A stretch of 64,000 nt of DNA from Trichobilharzia szidati (lineage: Eukaryota > Platyhelminthes > Trematoda > Strigeidida > Schistosomatidae), in NCBI GenBank assembly GCA_944472155.2, contig OX235273.1, positions 81,772,793 to 81,836,792 of the forward strand. The letters are read 5' to 3'. The stretch's first letter is position 1. Each line of letters opens with the position of its first letter. Of the stretch, positions 11,684 through 23,647 are shown in pieces. The notes below the pieces were generated by a model. That model saw nothing but the letters and a program-made list of their open reading frames with translations, had not been told where the DNA came from and searched no databases. Position numbers and translations under genes: made by a program.

Positions 11684-12049
11684 TATATATATATGCATAT
11701 ATAAATGAATAAACAATCCTCGAATCCCCGATATGTTTTCTGATATTTTCGAAGAGATATCCTGGGTCAGCAGTTAGTTTGCTGACAACATCTCTAAGTT
11801 CATGACTTTTTCCGATCTGGGCAATGAATAGAAACACATGCAGAATTGAGGCTAGCACAGAGGAGTCAAATTACACCGCGTAGCAGTCTTCCAGGTCAAG
11901 AAGTGAACCCACATAAATCATCTCAAGAACACAATTCTTTCGTTACCATTGATGTTTTGGCAGACGATCAGAAAAAGTTCACACAAGCCGGCACCTGACC
12001 TAAGCCACCTCACAATCAACAGGGAGAGAATACGGACAGTCACTTACCC

Positions 12050-12335
12050 CATGTCAAATGTAGAACCTCAGACACAGTCTTCTTGGTTGACTCAGAGGCT
12101 GCTTTAAGTACCACACCGACAACAGTCGCCTGTCACATCACAGACCCTTAATAAAATCGAAATCACGATTTTTGGGCAGAAAATATTGCCAAATGACCTC
12201 AGGTTTAAGCGATGGATTTCATGGAATTTCACCATCGCCGACCTGCACTAGCAATGCCTAGCATACACTTTCTAGAGAGATACGAGTCACCAGTCGATAC
12301 TAGGAAGAGACGAGTAACAATCAAAGAAACATCTT
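12050..12335 (+). pseudogene. Gypsy-type retropepsin relic (left arm)
   Basis: The frame around 12,058-12,150 reads CRTSDTVFLVDSEAALSTTP, followed in other frames by ITIFGQKILPNDLRFKRWIS, WNFTIADL and VDTRKRRV. This is the layout of Gypsy/Metaviridae aspartic proteases: the active-site loop, a flap, then an R-W-x-F-x-I-A-D segment. The active-site triad is D-S-E rather than D-S/T-G, so it could not cleave. Frameshifts and stops follow. No reverse transcriptase is attached; the palindrome centre comes instead. Confidence 0.65.
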
Positions 12336-12499
12336 GGTATGTGAATGACGTGGTCACTCGTTAAATCCAATCCAGTCTCTACTGGTATCAACCTAAAAGT
12401 CCCGGATAATACCGGCAGAATTCCCGACCCTAACGACAACCAAACCCCGAAATTCCAAGTTCACTGCAGAAACTATCCACGTCATTAGGAGATATTGAC

Positions 12500-12663
12500 A
12501 GTTCTCCTTTCCAAAGGCGTCGACATTCGGTTCGATTCATCTCAGGCATCATGTGAGACGACAAAGCCCACTGAATATTCGATGGTCAAATAATCGCAGA
12601 CGCATTCTGATCACTCTTATTTATTTGTCTACTGATAACCTCCTTGGTTTGATGAAAACTGGC
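12500..12663. other. Spacer of the 25-kb palindrome
   Basis: These 164 bp separate the two arms and have no inverted partner. I found no ORF or motif in them. Such a short spacer between 12.5-kb arms would let the DNA extrude a cruciform or fold back during replication. Confidence 0.85.
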
Positions 12664-12827
12664 GTCAATGTCTCCTAATGACGTGGATAGTTTCTGCAGT
12701 GAACTTGGAATTTCGGGGTTTGGTTGTCGTTAGGGTCGGGAATTCTGCCGGTATTATCCGGGACTTTTAGGTTGATACCAGTAGAGACTGGATTGGATTT
12801 AACGAGTGACCACGTCATTCACATACC

Positions 12828-13113
12828 AAGATGTTTCTTTGATTGTTACTCGTCTCTTCCTAGTATCGACTGGTGACTCGTATCTCTCTAGAAAGTGTAT
12901 GCTAGGCATTGCTAGTGCAGGTCGGCGATGGTGAAATTCCATGAAATCCATCGCTTAAACCCGAGGTCATTTGGCAATATTTTCTGCCCAAAAATCGTGA
13001 TTTCGATTTTATTAAGGGTCTGTGATGTGACAGGCGACTGTTGTCGGTGTGGTACTTAAAGCAGCCTCTGAGTCAACCAAGAAGACTGTGTCTGAGGTTC
13101 TACATTTGACATG
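12828..13113 (-). pseudogene. Gypsy-type retropepsin relic (right arm)
   Basis: Mirror of 12,050-12,335 with the same D-S-E triad. Flanking sequence out to about 13,300 is probably more of the same element but is too decayed to assign. Confidence 0.65.
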
Positions 13114-13479
13114 GGGTAAGTGACTGTCCGTATTCTCTCCCTGTTGATTGTGAGGTGGCTTAGGTCAGGTGCCGGCTTGTGTGAACTTTTTCTGATCGTC
13201 TGCCAAAACATCAATGGTAACGAAAGAATTGTGTTCTTGAGATGATTTATGTGGGTTCACTTCTTGACCTGGAAGACTGCTACGCGGTGTAATTTGACTC
13301 CTCTGTGCTAGCCTCAATTCTGCATGTGTTTCTATTCATTGCCCAGATCGGAAAAAGTCATGAACTTAGAGATGTTGTCAGCAAACTAACTGCTGACCCA
13401 GGATATCTCTTCGAAAATATCAGAAAACATATCGGGGATTCGAGGATTGTTTATTCATTTATATATGCATATATATATA

Positions 13480-14290
13480 TATATTTATTCCTCTCCAAGT
13501 ATGACACAACAGTTTTACAGGCATGGATAAGCATTATTTAAATTACATAAATTTCATTTATGGTGAAATTACACAGTTGCTGTCCTTTTTTACATTGTGG
13601 GTACAGTCTGCTAACTAGCCATTCAATGGAACACATTAAGAAATATAGAAATATTGTCTTCGAATTTCAAAAAACCCAAGTATGTGCTGGATGGGTTATA
13701 AATATTTGGGAAAAAATAAAGCTTGTACAATAATTGAACAATTGTAACTTTTGAAAAAGTATTAATTTATGATACTTTAGGATTGTAATTTATAACATTA
13801 CTGATCGTGCCTGTAAAAATGGCATGCATTTCTTGTAAACTTACCCGTTTATACGAAATATAGATTATTGTAATTATAATTATGATTATAAAATAATTCC
13901 TCCCTATAACTTTGTTGTGTGCGGCATCGTATCTTATTCTTGGTTTATACTCAAATTAGGTATTAATTTAAAAGAGGTGATTTATTTGCATAATTTTGTC
14001 AGCATTTTCATCGTTAGCAACACCAAAAGTGAACTGTCCTTGATGCAGACTAATAGTGGATATTGTCAGGCAGATTTGTTTCACCGCACCCACGTCAGCC
14101 AAAACCGCCATTTGTCGCTGCATGATTGTTATGAACGAGTAAGTTGATTAACATGTAGAAAGCTATTTGTAAGCCATTTCAGATCATGGATACTGCTTGT
14201 ATAGGATGTTATACAGCGTCGTAATATGGTGACCGTGGATATCCCAAGAATGCCGAGTCGTTACTAGCCAAAACCTCGAAGGATGATATA
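13480..14290 (+). repeat. Family A interspersed repeat, copy 2, split by family C (right arm)
   Basis: Mirror of 10,873-11,683. The nested family C module occupies 13,727-13,893 and ends in a TTATAATTATAATTATGATT-like tail next to the interrupted family A sequence. Confidence 0.7.
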
Positions 14291-14399
14291 TAATTATAAT
14301 TTATTCTCATTTTGTACATGAGGGACGCCAGTTTACAGGCATCATCAATATGATAAATTACATATACGATTAGTAAGCATATTTAATAATAGTAATTTA

Positions 14400-14815
14400 A
14401 TAAAATATTTTTTTTCCTACCTGTGTAGAACACACCAATTGTACAGGCATGGATAAGTATTATTTAAATTACATAAATTTGGTTTATGGTTAAATTATAT
14501 GGTTGCAGTCGTTTTTGTCTTCGGTTTGTGGGAACAATATGATAACTAGTCATTCAATGGAGCACATCAAGAAATATAGAAATATTGTCTTCACATTAAC
14601 AAAAAAAACCAAGTATGTTTTGGATGGATTACAAATACTTGGGAAAAAAATAAAGCTTGAAGTAATTCCTCCATATAACTTTGGTGTGTACGGCATCGAG
14701 TCTTATTCTTGATTTATATCCAAATTTGGTAATTATTTAAAATAAGTAATACACTTTTATACTTTTGTCAGCATTTTCATCGTAACATCACAAGTGAATT
14801 GTACTCAATGTAGAT
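14400..14815 (+). repeat. Family A interspersed repeat, copy 1 (right arm)
   Basis: Mirror of 10,348-10,763. A partial family A start also seems present in 14,291-14,399 (TTTACAGGCATCATCAATAT), so two or three family A pieces lie in tandem here. Confidence 0.7.
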
Positions 14816-15269
14816 TAATAATAATGATAGTTTATGTTTTCTTTTAAACGGGTGTTTTCAAGAAATGCAGACACAATCAGTTATGTTGTAAGTTACAATC
14901 GTGAAGTATTATAAATCAATACTTTTTTTATTGGTACAAAGGTATATTTCACATCTGTAATCCAGGTTGTGTCGTGGGGAAAGGTAATGCGTAATTCACG
15001 AGGGAATTGTAAGATATGGGACCAATAATGTTTGCAGATCATTTGTCATTGTAAATGGTTAAATATCCACATTCTCATTCAAAAAGTCAAATGGAAGCTA
15101 AAATGGTGAGAAAAAAGAAGACAAACAACAACAACGCAAAAGAAAGCAAGTGGATCACTTAAGGAGTGATTAATTTGTATATATACATTTATATTCTGTT
15201 TAGTAATTATAGTTATTTTGGTGCACTAACTAACTAGTCACGTGATGTTAACTTTTATATTGTGTGAAC

Positions 15270-18200
15270 TAATGTTATTGTCCTGTGTAAAAATGTCTAT
15301 CATGTACTTCCAATGATATAAAAATTTATAATTGTAGTTTGTTGTAACTACACGTTTAATGAACTTAAAATATCTATGTGGGGTGAAAAAGAGGGTGTAG
15401 AATTCAGACGCAGAAGTGCATTGTCATCTTTGAGCAGTCTGGTGACTGAGGAGATGAACACTGCGAGTGTGTTTGCATCGCGCACATCAGCTGGTAGTCT
15501 ATTCCAAATGACTGAAAACTTATTTAGGAAGAAGTTGTACCGCATGTAAGTCTGACAATGCTCTATAGCAGCTAGGTCGTGATGATTTCTAAGATTGTAA
15601 CTGATGACAGCAGTAGATTTAGTTATTGGTCTGGAGGAGTGCAAGAGAAGATTAGTTAGCTTATTGTAGAAAATAAGGTTTAGGTTGAGACGTCATTTCC
15701 AGAGTGGTTCTAATTTTAGTCTGTCTCAACGTTCATAGTATTCGAGACCACTTTCTAAAAAGTTCTTAGGGTGAATTGCCATTGCACTCCCTCTAATTTA
15801 AGCCTGCCATTCTGTCGCAGTCTGCTAAGAATAAACGGGCAGTATTATAAAATTGATGGGACACATACTTGGTATAATATAACCCTAGTTTCGCAGCAAA
15901 AGATATTGCGAGTTGTGCATCCTAGGAGCCTTCGTGTTTTACGTCTGGCATAATCAGTTTGTTCAGAGAACGTTAAGTTACTAGAGTATCTGATACCGAG
16001 ATCTACAACTGAGTTGAGCTTGGCTAGTTTTCGCTTATTTATTTCAAGAGTTAGGTCAAGGTTACTGTTGCCGATACAAATCCAGCCACATTTGTCAATG
16101 TTAAACTTTAGACAGGATTCAGCACACCATGTTGCGAGACCACTTAGTTCAAGATGTATTTTACTTACCATATCGCTTAATTCATGAGTGTAGCAGGAGT
16201 AAACGAATCTGAGGTCGTCAGCATATAGGGATGGTTTACCTGAGGTGAGACAGTTACAAATGCTGTTAATGTAGACTGTAAAGAAAAGTGGACCCAGGAC
16301 ACTACCTTGCACAACCCCACTTGTGATCTGCCTAGGATGAGACAATACTGATACACTTTGGTAATTTGTACCCTGTTGCCTAGAAATGACTTTAACCAGT
16401 TCAGTAATGGATTGCGAATTCCACTTGAGTACAGCTTCTCAAAGAGAATACTGTGAGATACCATGTCAAATGCCCTAGATATATGGAAGCAGAGAACAAC
16501 GACTAGCTTACGGGTTTCCCGACTACTAGTGATGCAGTTGAAAAAGTCGAAGTGGCAAGTAACACAGGACCTATTTTTGAGAAATCCGTGTTGAGACCTT
16601 GTAACAAGATCTTCCCCAAGTAGGTAGTCTGATAATTGATAATTAGGGGATGTCCCTCGTCGATCGCATTCGTTTTTCAAGAAGTGTTGTTAGGTTATAA
16701 ACTTTGGAGGTACTTTTAAGTGCACTTAACTCTTCGTCGAGGTCCTTTTGAGAGCGTAGGCGCTTGATAGATTCAAGTGACTCGTAGAATGATTGCAGTA
16801 GTGATATATCCTTAGTGGAATAGTACTGTTTCATCAACTTCCTTAAGTTATGCCTTTGGAATGCATTCAGCTCGGTGTCTACTTATTTTCACTGTTTTCT
16901 TAGGAGCAGCAGTATCTAGACAAAGGGTAACATTCCGGTAAAATAGGGACACTATAGCCTACAGGGAGTCAGTGGTAAAATAGTTATCTCATTGACAGTG
17001 TCGAATGAGTTCTTAGACTAATCCCCAATCTGTATGTTTGTAACTACGACATATCATGCTCCCTGAATCTTGTTTGTTTCCTGTATTTAGTGGTGAGAAA
17101 GGCATAGAGCATTGTACAATTCTATGATCACTACTGGAAAATCTGTTCCCAACATAGGTGGAGACTGGGATTGTGTCATGACAAAACACAAGGTCCAACA
17201 TGTCACTACGGGTAGGTGTCTGGACGTGTTGTTGCCATCCATAACAGTCGATAGTGGCAAGTAATTCGTCGAAGCGTTGGGCGCCGGAACTACTTAACCA
17301 GATGACTTTTGGAAGATTGAAGTCCCCTGCAATTATTTTGTAATTAGTACTAAACGAGGAGGCGTGTGCAAACGATTTAGCTAGTAACTCATCAGTTTCT
17401 TTAGTTGAGCTTGGTGCTCGATAAACGCAGGCTATGAGAAGTTTGTACTTATTTCCATGTAAGACGACCCAGAGTGAATCAGGTACCTCGTTCAGTATTT
17501 CATCTTCCACCTTACTGACTACGAATGAGTTGTGTATATATATGAGACATCCTCCACCACGCTTCCAATCTCTATTTCCACGGTGTACAGTGTAATCATC
17601 TATACCTATATGCACATCAATTATAGAGGATGAGCACCATGATTCAATAATCAGCTACAGTAGGCTTGGCGATCAACAATAATGTCCTTAGTTCAGATAT
17701 CTTATTGATTAAGGAACGCGCATTATTCAGCAATATCTTGAATAAGTCACAGGATACTGCAAACTGGCTTAAAATATCACCATAACTTAATTCTGTTTGT
17801 GCGTCAGCACTGAAAGAGTTTATGAATGATAAAGGGGTCGGAATGGGTGTCCATACATCGGGGTTAGAGTGCGATAAGCTGGTCCTAAGTACCATGGGTC
17901 GTACCAGTGATTCAGGACACCTAGAAAACTTACCATGTGTTCCTGGATATAATAGGGTAGTAGAGGTTTGGGCCTGGGTTGTCTATTAAAAAGCAAAGTA
18001 TCAAAATGTCTACCCATCAATCTGCTATTCGTCATTCCAGTACATATCTTCGTGTTGTTTTTATAACTTGGAGGATTTTGTTGGGGAATGTGCTTCGGTT
18101 GCAAGACTTTGGGGCCTGAGTGTCTATAAGATGGAGTATGCTGAAAACCATCAAATATACTGGTGTTTCAAGAGGATTCTTTTGTACCAAATGTGGGTTT

Positions 18201-18530
18201 GTTGACACGCTTACCATCAGCAGGCTTATTGAATACGAAGTATTTTTCCCCATCATTAGTCTCAAGTCTGCGGAAATCGCTCACCGGGTTTAAGTTACTA
18301 CGTTTGGGTGAAACTTTCTTGGAACAACTTGCAACATCTTTCGGTGAGACTTTATTAACAGAGGTAATGACATCTAAATCTGTTCATAGTTCCATTGGCA
18401 GGCGTGGTTTTCGTGTAGTTTGCTGAATGCTACTGTCAGTACTTGGTGACTGTTGCTTTACACGAACCACTTTTGGTAAATTTAAGCCAGAGGAGGTGAC
18501 CACATTATTACTATGCATTATTTTGCGTTG
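15270..18530 (-). mobile_element. CR1-A: CR1-like LINE, defective (right arm)
   Basis: Mirror of 6,640-9,880 with the same internal deletion and the same broken frames. That shows the element was dead before the palindrome formed. It differs by scattered residues, for example RSQKDL for RFRKDL in the linker and NIFCC for NFFCC near the end. Confidence 0.85.
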
Positions 18531-19376
18531 ACACAGTGTTTTATCCTGAGCTATGGTTACAGATTTATAACTGCCATTCAGCCTTAAGTGGACCTAATCA
18601 ACTTAACTACACGATGAGTCTTAAATATTGACGAATCTTACCTTACTGTTGTATAACTATAATCCTGTGTAGTCGAATTTTTCTGAACCCTACATTATAA
18701 CTTACTACTGTATATACATATATATATATACATATAAAGCTGCACTATCATGCAGTGTTTTTCGAATCTTTATTTATTTGTTTCTAAAAAGATGACTATG
18801 ATCGTCACAAATGTTTCTACATTTTCATTATTTTTCTTCAAAATGTTGTAACAGATGAGACACAATTGATGGTCTTCTGAGAATAGTCATTCATACCATG
18901 ACTCTAAATGAGTTGACAAATGAATGTGAAAAAAGTCTGCGTGGTATTTAGTTAAAAAAAGAAGCATTTCTCTAGGGCCATGCAGATAAAAGGGTGGGGG
19001 GATGGTGATTGCTATTCAGCAGATATTATGGCGGGAACCGATGCCCTGAGAACCGCCCTTATCTGTTGGACAGCACTCTATAGCTAAGGCTCCCGAGTTT
19101 GAATGACTTCTGCAGAATAAATGAATAGCTAAAAAAAAAGAAAGATGAATCGATTATCAATACAGAACTATATGAAAAACTTCGCCCATCTGGTTCTACA
19201 TCGCCACGAATGTATGGACTACCCAAAGTGCACAAAAAGGACGTCCCACTCCGCCTAGTCGCGAAGTGGCTGGTAGAAATTCTTGGACCAGTGAAAGAAA
19301 AGTTGTCGAGATACAACCTCCGCGACACATTCGATTTCGTGGATTCAATTAAAAATGTCAACCTCGCAAATAAAAG

Positions 19377-20063
19377 ATGGTCTCCCTAGACGTCGTCTCT
19401 CTGTTCACCAACGTTCCTCTGACAGAAACTATATGCTTTCTGTGTGACTTCATCCAATGCAACAGCATAGATGTCGGCATACCGATCCATTATCTAAAGG
19501 AGCTGTTACTACGTTGCACCTTCAACGTCTACTTCAGATTCAACAATGAAATCTACAGGCAAACAGATGGCGTAGCAATGGGCTCTCCACTCGGACCACT
19601 CCTAGCCGACTGTTTTATGGCCAGCCTCGAAAACAACCCCTTATCATCAACTATCGACGACCTTCATCTCTACAAGAGATACATTGATGATACTTTCATC
19701 ATTTGTGATGAGAAGCTGGACCTTGAAAACCTACTTCAAATCTTCAACAACGCTCACCCAAACATCGACTTTACACTTGAGACTGAATCCGACGGAATGT
19801 TCCACTTCCTGGACGTCCATCTGACAAGAAATGACAACTACTCTTTGAAAACGTCCATGTACAAAAAGCCTACATGGACTGGACAATTCATCAACTTTCA
19901 AAGCTTCGTGCTGCTAAGCAGAAAGAGGAACCTGATATACGCTCTTTCCTCGAGGATTCGGAAGATATGCAGCGAGGAAGTGATCGAAGAAGAACTGCGT
20001 AATCTCCGAAAAACCCTGATGGAAAACGGTTTCCCGCCCAGGTTCATAGAATCTCAAACCTGA
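19377..20063 (+). pseudogene. PLE reverse transcriptase block (right arm)
   Basis: A 228-residue open block covering the palm of a Penelope-type reverse transcriptase. LFTNVPL is the motif A region, GVAMGSPLGPLLA is motif B, YIDDTF is motif C with both aspartates intact, and FLDVHLTR follows. The start methionine is not a true start, because the upstream block reads into it after a one-base shift. The enzyme would copy RNA at a nicked target, but no full frame exists here. Confidence 0.85.
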
Positions 20064-20064
20064 G

Positions 20065-20625
20065 AAGACTTCCGAACAAGTCCAATCCGTTCCAAAGAAA
20101 ATACTTCTGCTTAATCTAGAATTCAAAGGTGATATTGAAGCAGAAATCTTTCGCAAACGCCTTTCCAAATCGCTGAGGAAAACATACTTCGCCGCAAGCC
20201 TACGACTGACATTTTCCTGCAAGAAACTGTTCAACCAGAACGTGAAAGACAAGCTGTCGCATTGGGCCACCTCAACGTGCATATACCAGTTTACTTGCTC
20301 TTGTGGAGCTGAGTACATCGGCCGTACCATGCGCCGACTTGGAAAACGCGCTAGTGAACACTACCCAGCCTGGCTAGTAAAAGGAGACGAAAAACGTGTG
20401 TACAGTTCAGTGATAGAACATCTGGTCAACTCAGGACATTCAGCGCCTTTCGAAAAATCCTTCAAAGTAATATACAAGATTCAGTCAAACCTATCAAAGG
20501 GAATGAAATCAAGACATTTGGGCATAGCTGAGGCGTTAGCTATCCAAAAAACTCAAACCCACTCTTTGTATCCAAAAGAAATACGTCCAACCCCTGTCCC
20601 TGCCATGGCCATCATAAACAGGTAA
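20065..20625 (+). pseudogene. PLE GIY-YIG endonuclease block (right arm)
   Basis: Open frame from just after the reverse transcriptase to the stop before 20,626. The linker reads KTSEQVQSVPKKILLLNLEF. The nuclease has YQFTCSCGAEYIGRTMRRLG, with YQF in the GIY position and YIG intact, an arginine-rich helix, SEHYPAWL, and a C-terminal INRxx-type end. This domain nicks the target to prime reverse transcription. The left-arm partner is 4,547 to about 5,107 on the minus strand. Confidence 0.82.
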
Positions 20626-21037
20626 ATTTTTTGATAATGACCATCCCATCGCCTTTCTTATCTAAACTTCCTGTTTATTCATGTTATTTTAAGTTTTCTT
20701 AATCCTTGTCTACACTACCATATTTTCATATCCACACTTCCTGTTTATTTTGTCATTTTACTATTTCTACATATTTAATCCCTGATTGCATAAACAATTA
20801 TTCATCACACTAGTTTTTTATCCAAACATCCTGTATATTTTGCTATTTTTTACATTTCTAACCCCCAATTGCACAATGTCAATCTTCCTAGTTATTATGC
20901 TACTTTGTTTGAGTTTTACCCATTCCCCTGTTTATTATGGCATTCTAATTCCTTATTGTAATTTTTATTAATTTGACCCCTAACCAGAAATCATTCTGGA
21001 ACTTTCCCAACTTATTTGATATAAATACACGAATGTA

Positions 21038-21081
21038 CAGCCTAGATGATGACTTCGTCGAAAAGAAAATTTTCTTCGCTG
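21038..21081 (+). ncRNA. Hammerhead-ribozyme-like motif of the PLE (right arm)
   Basis: The fold is type I. Helix I pairs CAGC (21,038-21,041) with GCTG (21,078-21,081). The core CTAGATGAT (21,042-21,050) resembles CUGAUGA with one extra A and one extra U. Helix II is GAC-TTC-GTC (21,051-21,059). GAAA follows at 21,060-21,063. Helix III is the self-complementary AAGAAAATTTTCTT (21,063-21,076), and C at 21,077 sits at the cleavage position. PLEs are known to carry hammerhead ribozymes in their terminal repeats, and this motif is at the 3' end of the PLE. The two extra core bases may have inactivated it. Confidence 0.5.
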
Positions 21082-21149
21082 CAACTGTCTTTTTATTCCC
21101 TATGATCAAATGTGTATATTCCGTGATTTGAATAGCTAAAAAAGAAGCC

Positions 21150-22356
21150 GGAGTTTGAATACAAAAAAAATCCCCGAATGCAGGTACATGGTATGAGTTC
21201 GCTACTTCAGAAAGACGCTAGCTGTATACATCAGAAAAACAGTAGACATTATAAGGCCCCCACTCTTCTTCTACCGTACAGGATCTTGGAGAGCGGCAAT
21301 TCCTTGCTACATGGTTAGCCTTCAAACATACACCAAATAGTTTTCTCTTGGAAATAAAGTCTAAACGTTCATTGAGGTCTTCACCTTTAAACTGCAGGCA
21401 TTGATCTAAAAAATGTTCTCCTGAACATAATATACAAGGTGGAATGAATATACCCGTCTGCTTCTCAGGACCTTTATTCTGGTTTCCAACATTATTATCT
21501 GAAAGCTGTGTAGAGAACGACTGGTATCTAGAGGCAGGAACAGAATTTTTCTTCGTAGGAATACTAATCTCTTTGTTGTTTCTTGCGATGGAGCAACCAC
21601 TAATCAGCAGTCCATATCTAGTGTTAGCGATGTCTGACTGTTCCTTGACGAACAAACTTAAGTCAATAAACGATGGTCCGCGTCCTACCAGAATCCAAAT
21701 CTGAAGCATAATTCATTTGCCAAAGAGTCAACTCGCACGCTTGCATCTCGCGAGAGAACTTTCTTAAAAGAGCCGCGTCATTAACCCTTACGTTGGGAAT
21801 GTTCAGAAGGTTATCTATGAGGGTGCGGGCCACAACATGCTTTTGCCCGAATGCTTCTAATAACTACAAGGCTTTACGATATCCTCCTTCGGGCTCTAAC
21901 AAAACGCAATGCTTGATAACATCCTTTACCTCCCCCTCACAATACTGAATCAAGTAATTTAACTTGGCCCGACATACGATAGCATCGTTGTCAACTAGGT
22001 CTTCAAAATTCTTTATGAAATTCCAATAATTTATAGGATTGCCATCAAACTTAACTATCTCCCTTTTTGGCATATCCAGAAATTTAGACATGGTTCTCGC
22101 AAATTTATTATTAGAAAACGTACCAGGTGGAGTGTGTGCTGGGCGACTTCTAGTGACCGAAGCATTCGCGACCTGCCTGGCGTAACCTTTCTAACTCAAT
22201 TTCTTTCTCCATTTGTGTAATACGCATTTTAGCTAGTTCTAGCTCTATCATACGATTTGATTCATGATCATTAATTCTAGTTATGCATGCTTCGTTACAC
22301 CTTTCTGATTGTGGAGATAGACGTGGCATTAAATCGTACTTTTCATCTGACAACAT
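21150..22356 (-). pseudogene. BEL/Pao gag relic (right arm)
   Basis: Mirror of 2,886-4,075, with the same frameshifts and internal stop (TAG after RKAL). The zinc-knuckle block runs 13 codons further because TGG replaces TGA. Single substitutions separate the arms, such as K to R near the start and V to A before the knuckles. Confidence 0.82.
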
Positions 22357-22384
22357 ACTGTTCGAAACTTTGTAGGGTTAATTT

Positions 22385-22793
22385 TGTCAACAGATCTTGT
22401 CCTCACTATCAATACTGACGATACACAGTCTGGGCCTTGCTATAGTTAAAACTCAGGTGACTTGACATAAACTTTATCTATTTCTAAAATTTAAAGTAAA
22501 TAATCCAACTACACAAAGGTAACACAACTGTCTTTCAAATAAAGGTAAAAACGTACGGAACAGTAATGACGTGTGGAACAAAATGACTAGCAAATTACTT
22601 TGCATACATATAAAAGACAGAATACAACATTCGTCCATAAGTGGTGGGCATTTACATTAAATTAAACAATAATCACGAGACAGGTCAGATCATACTGATT
22701 GGTGAACTGTCACATATCTGTCTGTTAACATTAACAACAAGGAAAGGTCATATTGATTGCTGTACTGTTACAAGGTGTCTGTTGTGACTAACA
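22385..22793 (-). repeat. BEL/Pao long terminal repeat (right arm)
   Basis: Mirror of 2,449-2,857 with only scattered substitutions. It lies upstream, in minus-strand sense, of the gag relic that ends near 21,150. Confidence 0.6.
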
Positions 22794-22934
22794 GCAGATC
22801 CAACTGAACGAACAGACAACTGACGAATTAACTGTACAAGCCATCGTCTGGTAACCACATCATTTCCCAGCAAACTACTGAACGTGCCATCTATGAGGTG
22901 TTGTGGCAAACACGTTCGAAGAGCATCACGCGCT
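22794..22934 (-). pseudogene. Second TRIP12-like exon (right arm)
   Basis: Mirror of 2,308-2,448 with the same acceptor (22,935-22,936 on the minus strand) and the same reading. It is cut by the BEL LTR on its 3' side. Confidence 0.5.
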
Positions 22935-23647
22935 CTGAAATAAAAATCACAGGTAAAAATTACTATATTTAGGCATCGGTAACGTCTGAGTTATTACTTA
23001 ACATTTAAAAGTGATAGTTGTCTGTAAGACACATAATTTATCTTTTGTCTTATCAACATTTGCTTTCAATGCATAAACTCTCGAAAGATTGTTGAGCTGC
23101 GTTAAGTTTGAAACTAAGAGATAAGTGGCTACTAAAACGTACTATAGAAGTTGTTTTCTATGTGATATGAATAACATTCTGCTCCCAATCGGTTACTAGT
23201 AAGTTTTCTGTGCAATTATTACCAATTATTTCGCAAAGTTTATTAGTCCTGTTATTTTTGTTATAACGGAGTGTTACTGATTGTTGGTTGTTGCCCATTC
23301 TGACTACAATGCGCCTCCAGACAACTAACCACTTGGAAAATAGTCCCCACACTGAGTAGACACACAAAAGTCAGACTTAATTGAGACAACTGCAGCAGCA
23401 GCAACAACAACAGGTTCATTATTCACAATACAGAGTACACATCAACAGAAACTTAAACCATAAATAAATAATCAATATCTGACTGATTGCATTAATCATG
23501 ACTTTACGCCTGACATTATGTTGTCCATCCTAACAATATTATTCAGAAAACGGGTACAAGAAACATATAATGATGGTACACTTTAAATGACAACACGATA
23601 TTTCTCAATGTAAGCATAGCCCTGCTTGTTAAGCTGAAAATACTTAC

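Larger units (their letters stand above)
1..12499 (+). repeat. Left arm of the 25-kb palindrome
   Basis: Read on the minus strand, this arm matches 12,664-25,187 base by base with few differences. Paired positions add up to 25,163 near the centre, 25,172 across the PLE coding part, 25,242 across the BEL gag and 25,188 at the outer end. The steps reflect a few indels. The inner match stops at 12,499. The arm runs to position 1, so its true outer end may lie outside the window. Confidence 0.95.
19042..21140 (+). mobile_element. Penelope-like element (right arm)
   Basis: Mirror of 4,100-6,130. The catalytic YIDD codons lie near 19,680. The endonuclease frame is open from about 20,065 to 20,625. 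The A-run frameshift just before 19,377 and the shift near 20,055 are present here too. Downstream, 20,640-20,780 has about 70 bases more than the left arm, between two copies of ACTTCCTGTTTATT, which suggests slippage loss on the left. Confidence 0.88.

Noticed and set aside
11622..11858. A 78-codon minus-strand frame, mirrored at 13,305-13,541
   Set aside because: It runs through a TA microsatellite and into a family A repeat; no family signal. Its duplication is explained by the palindrome.
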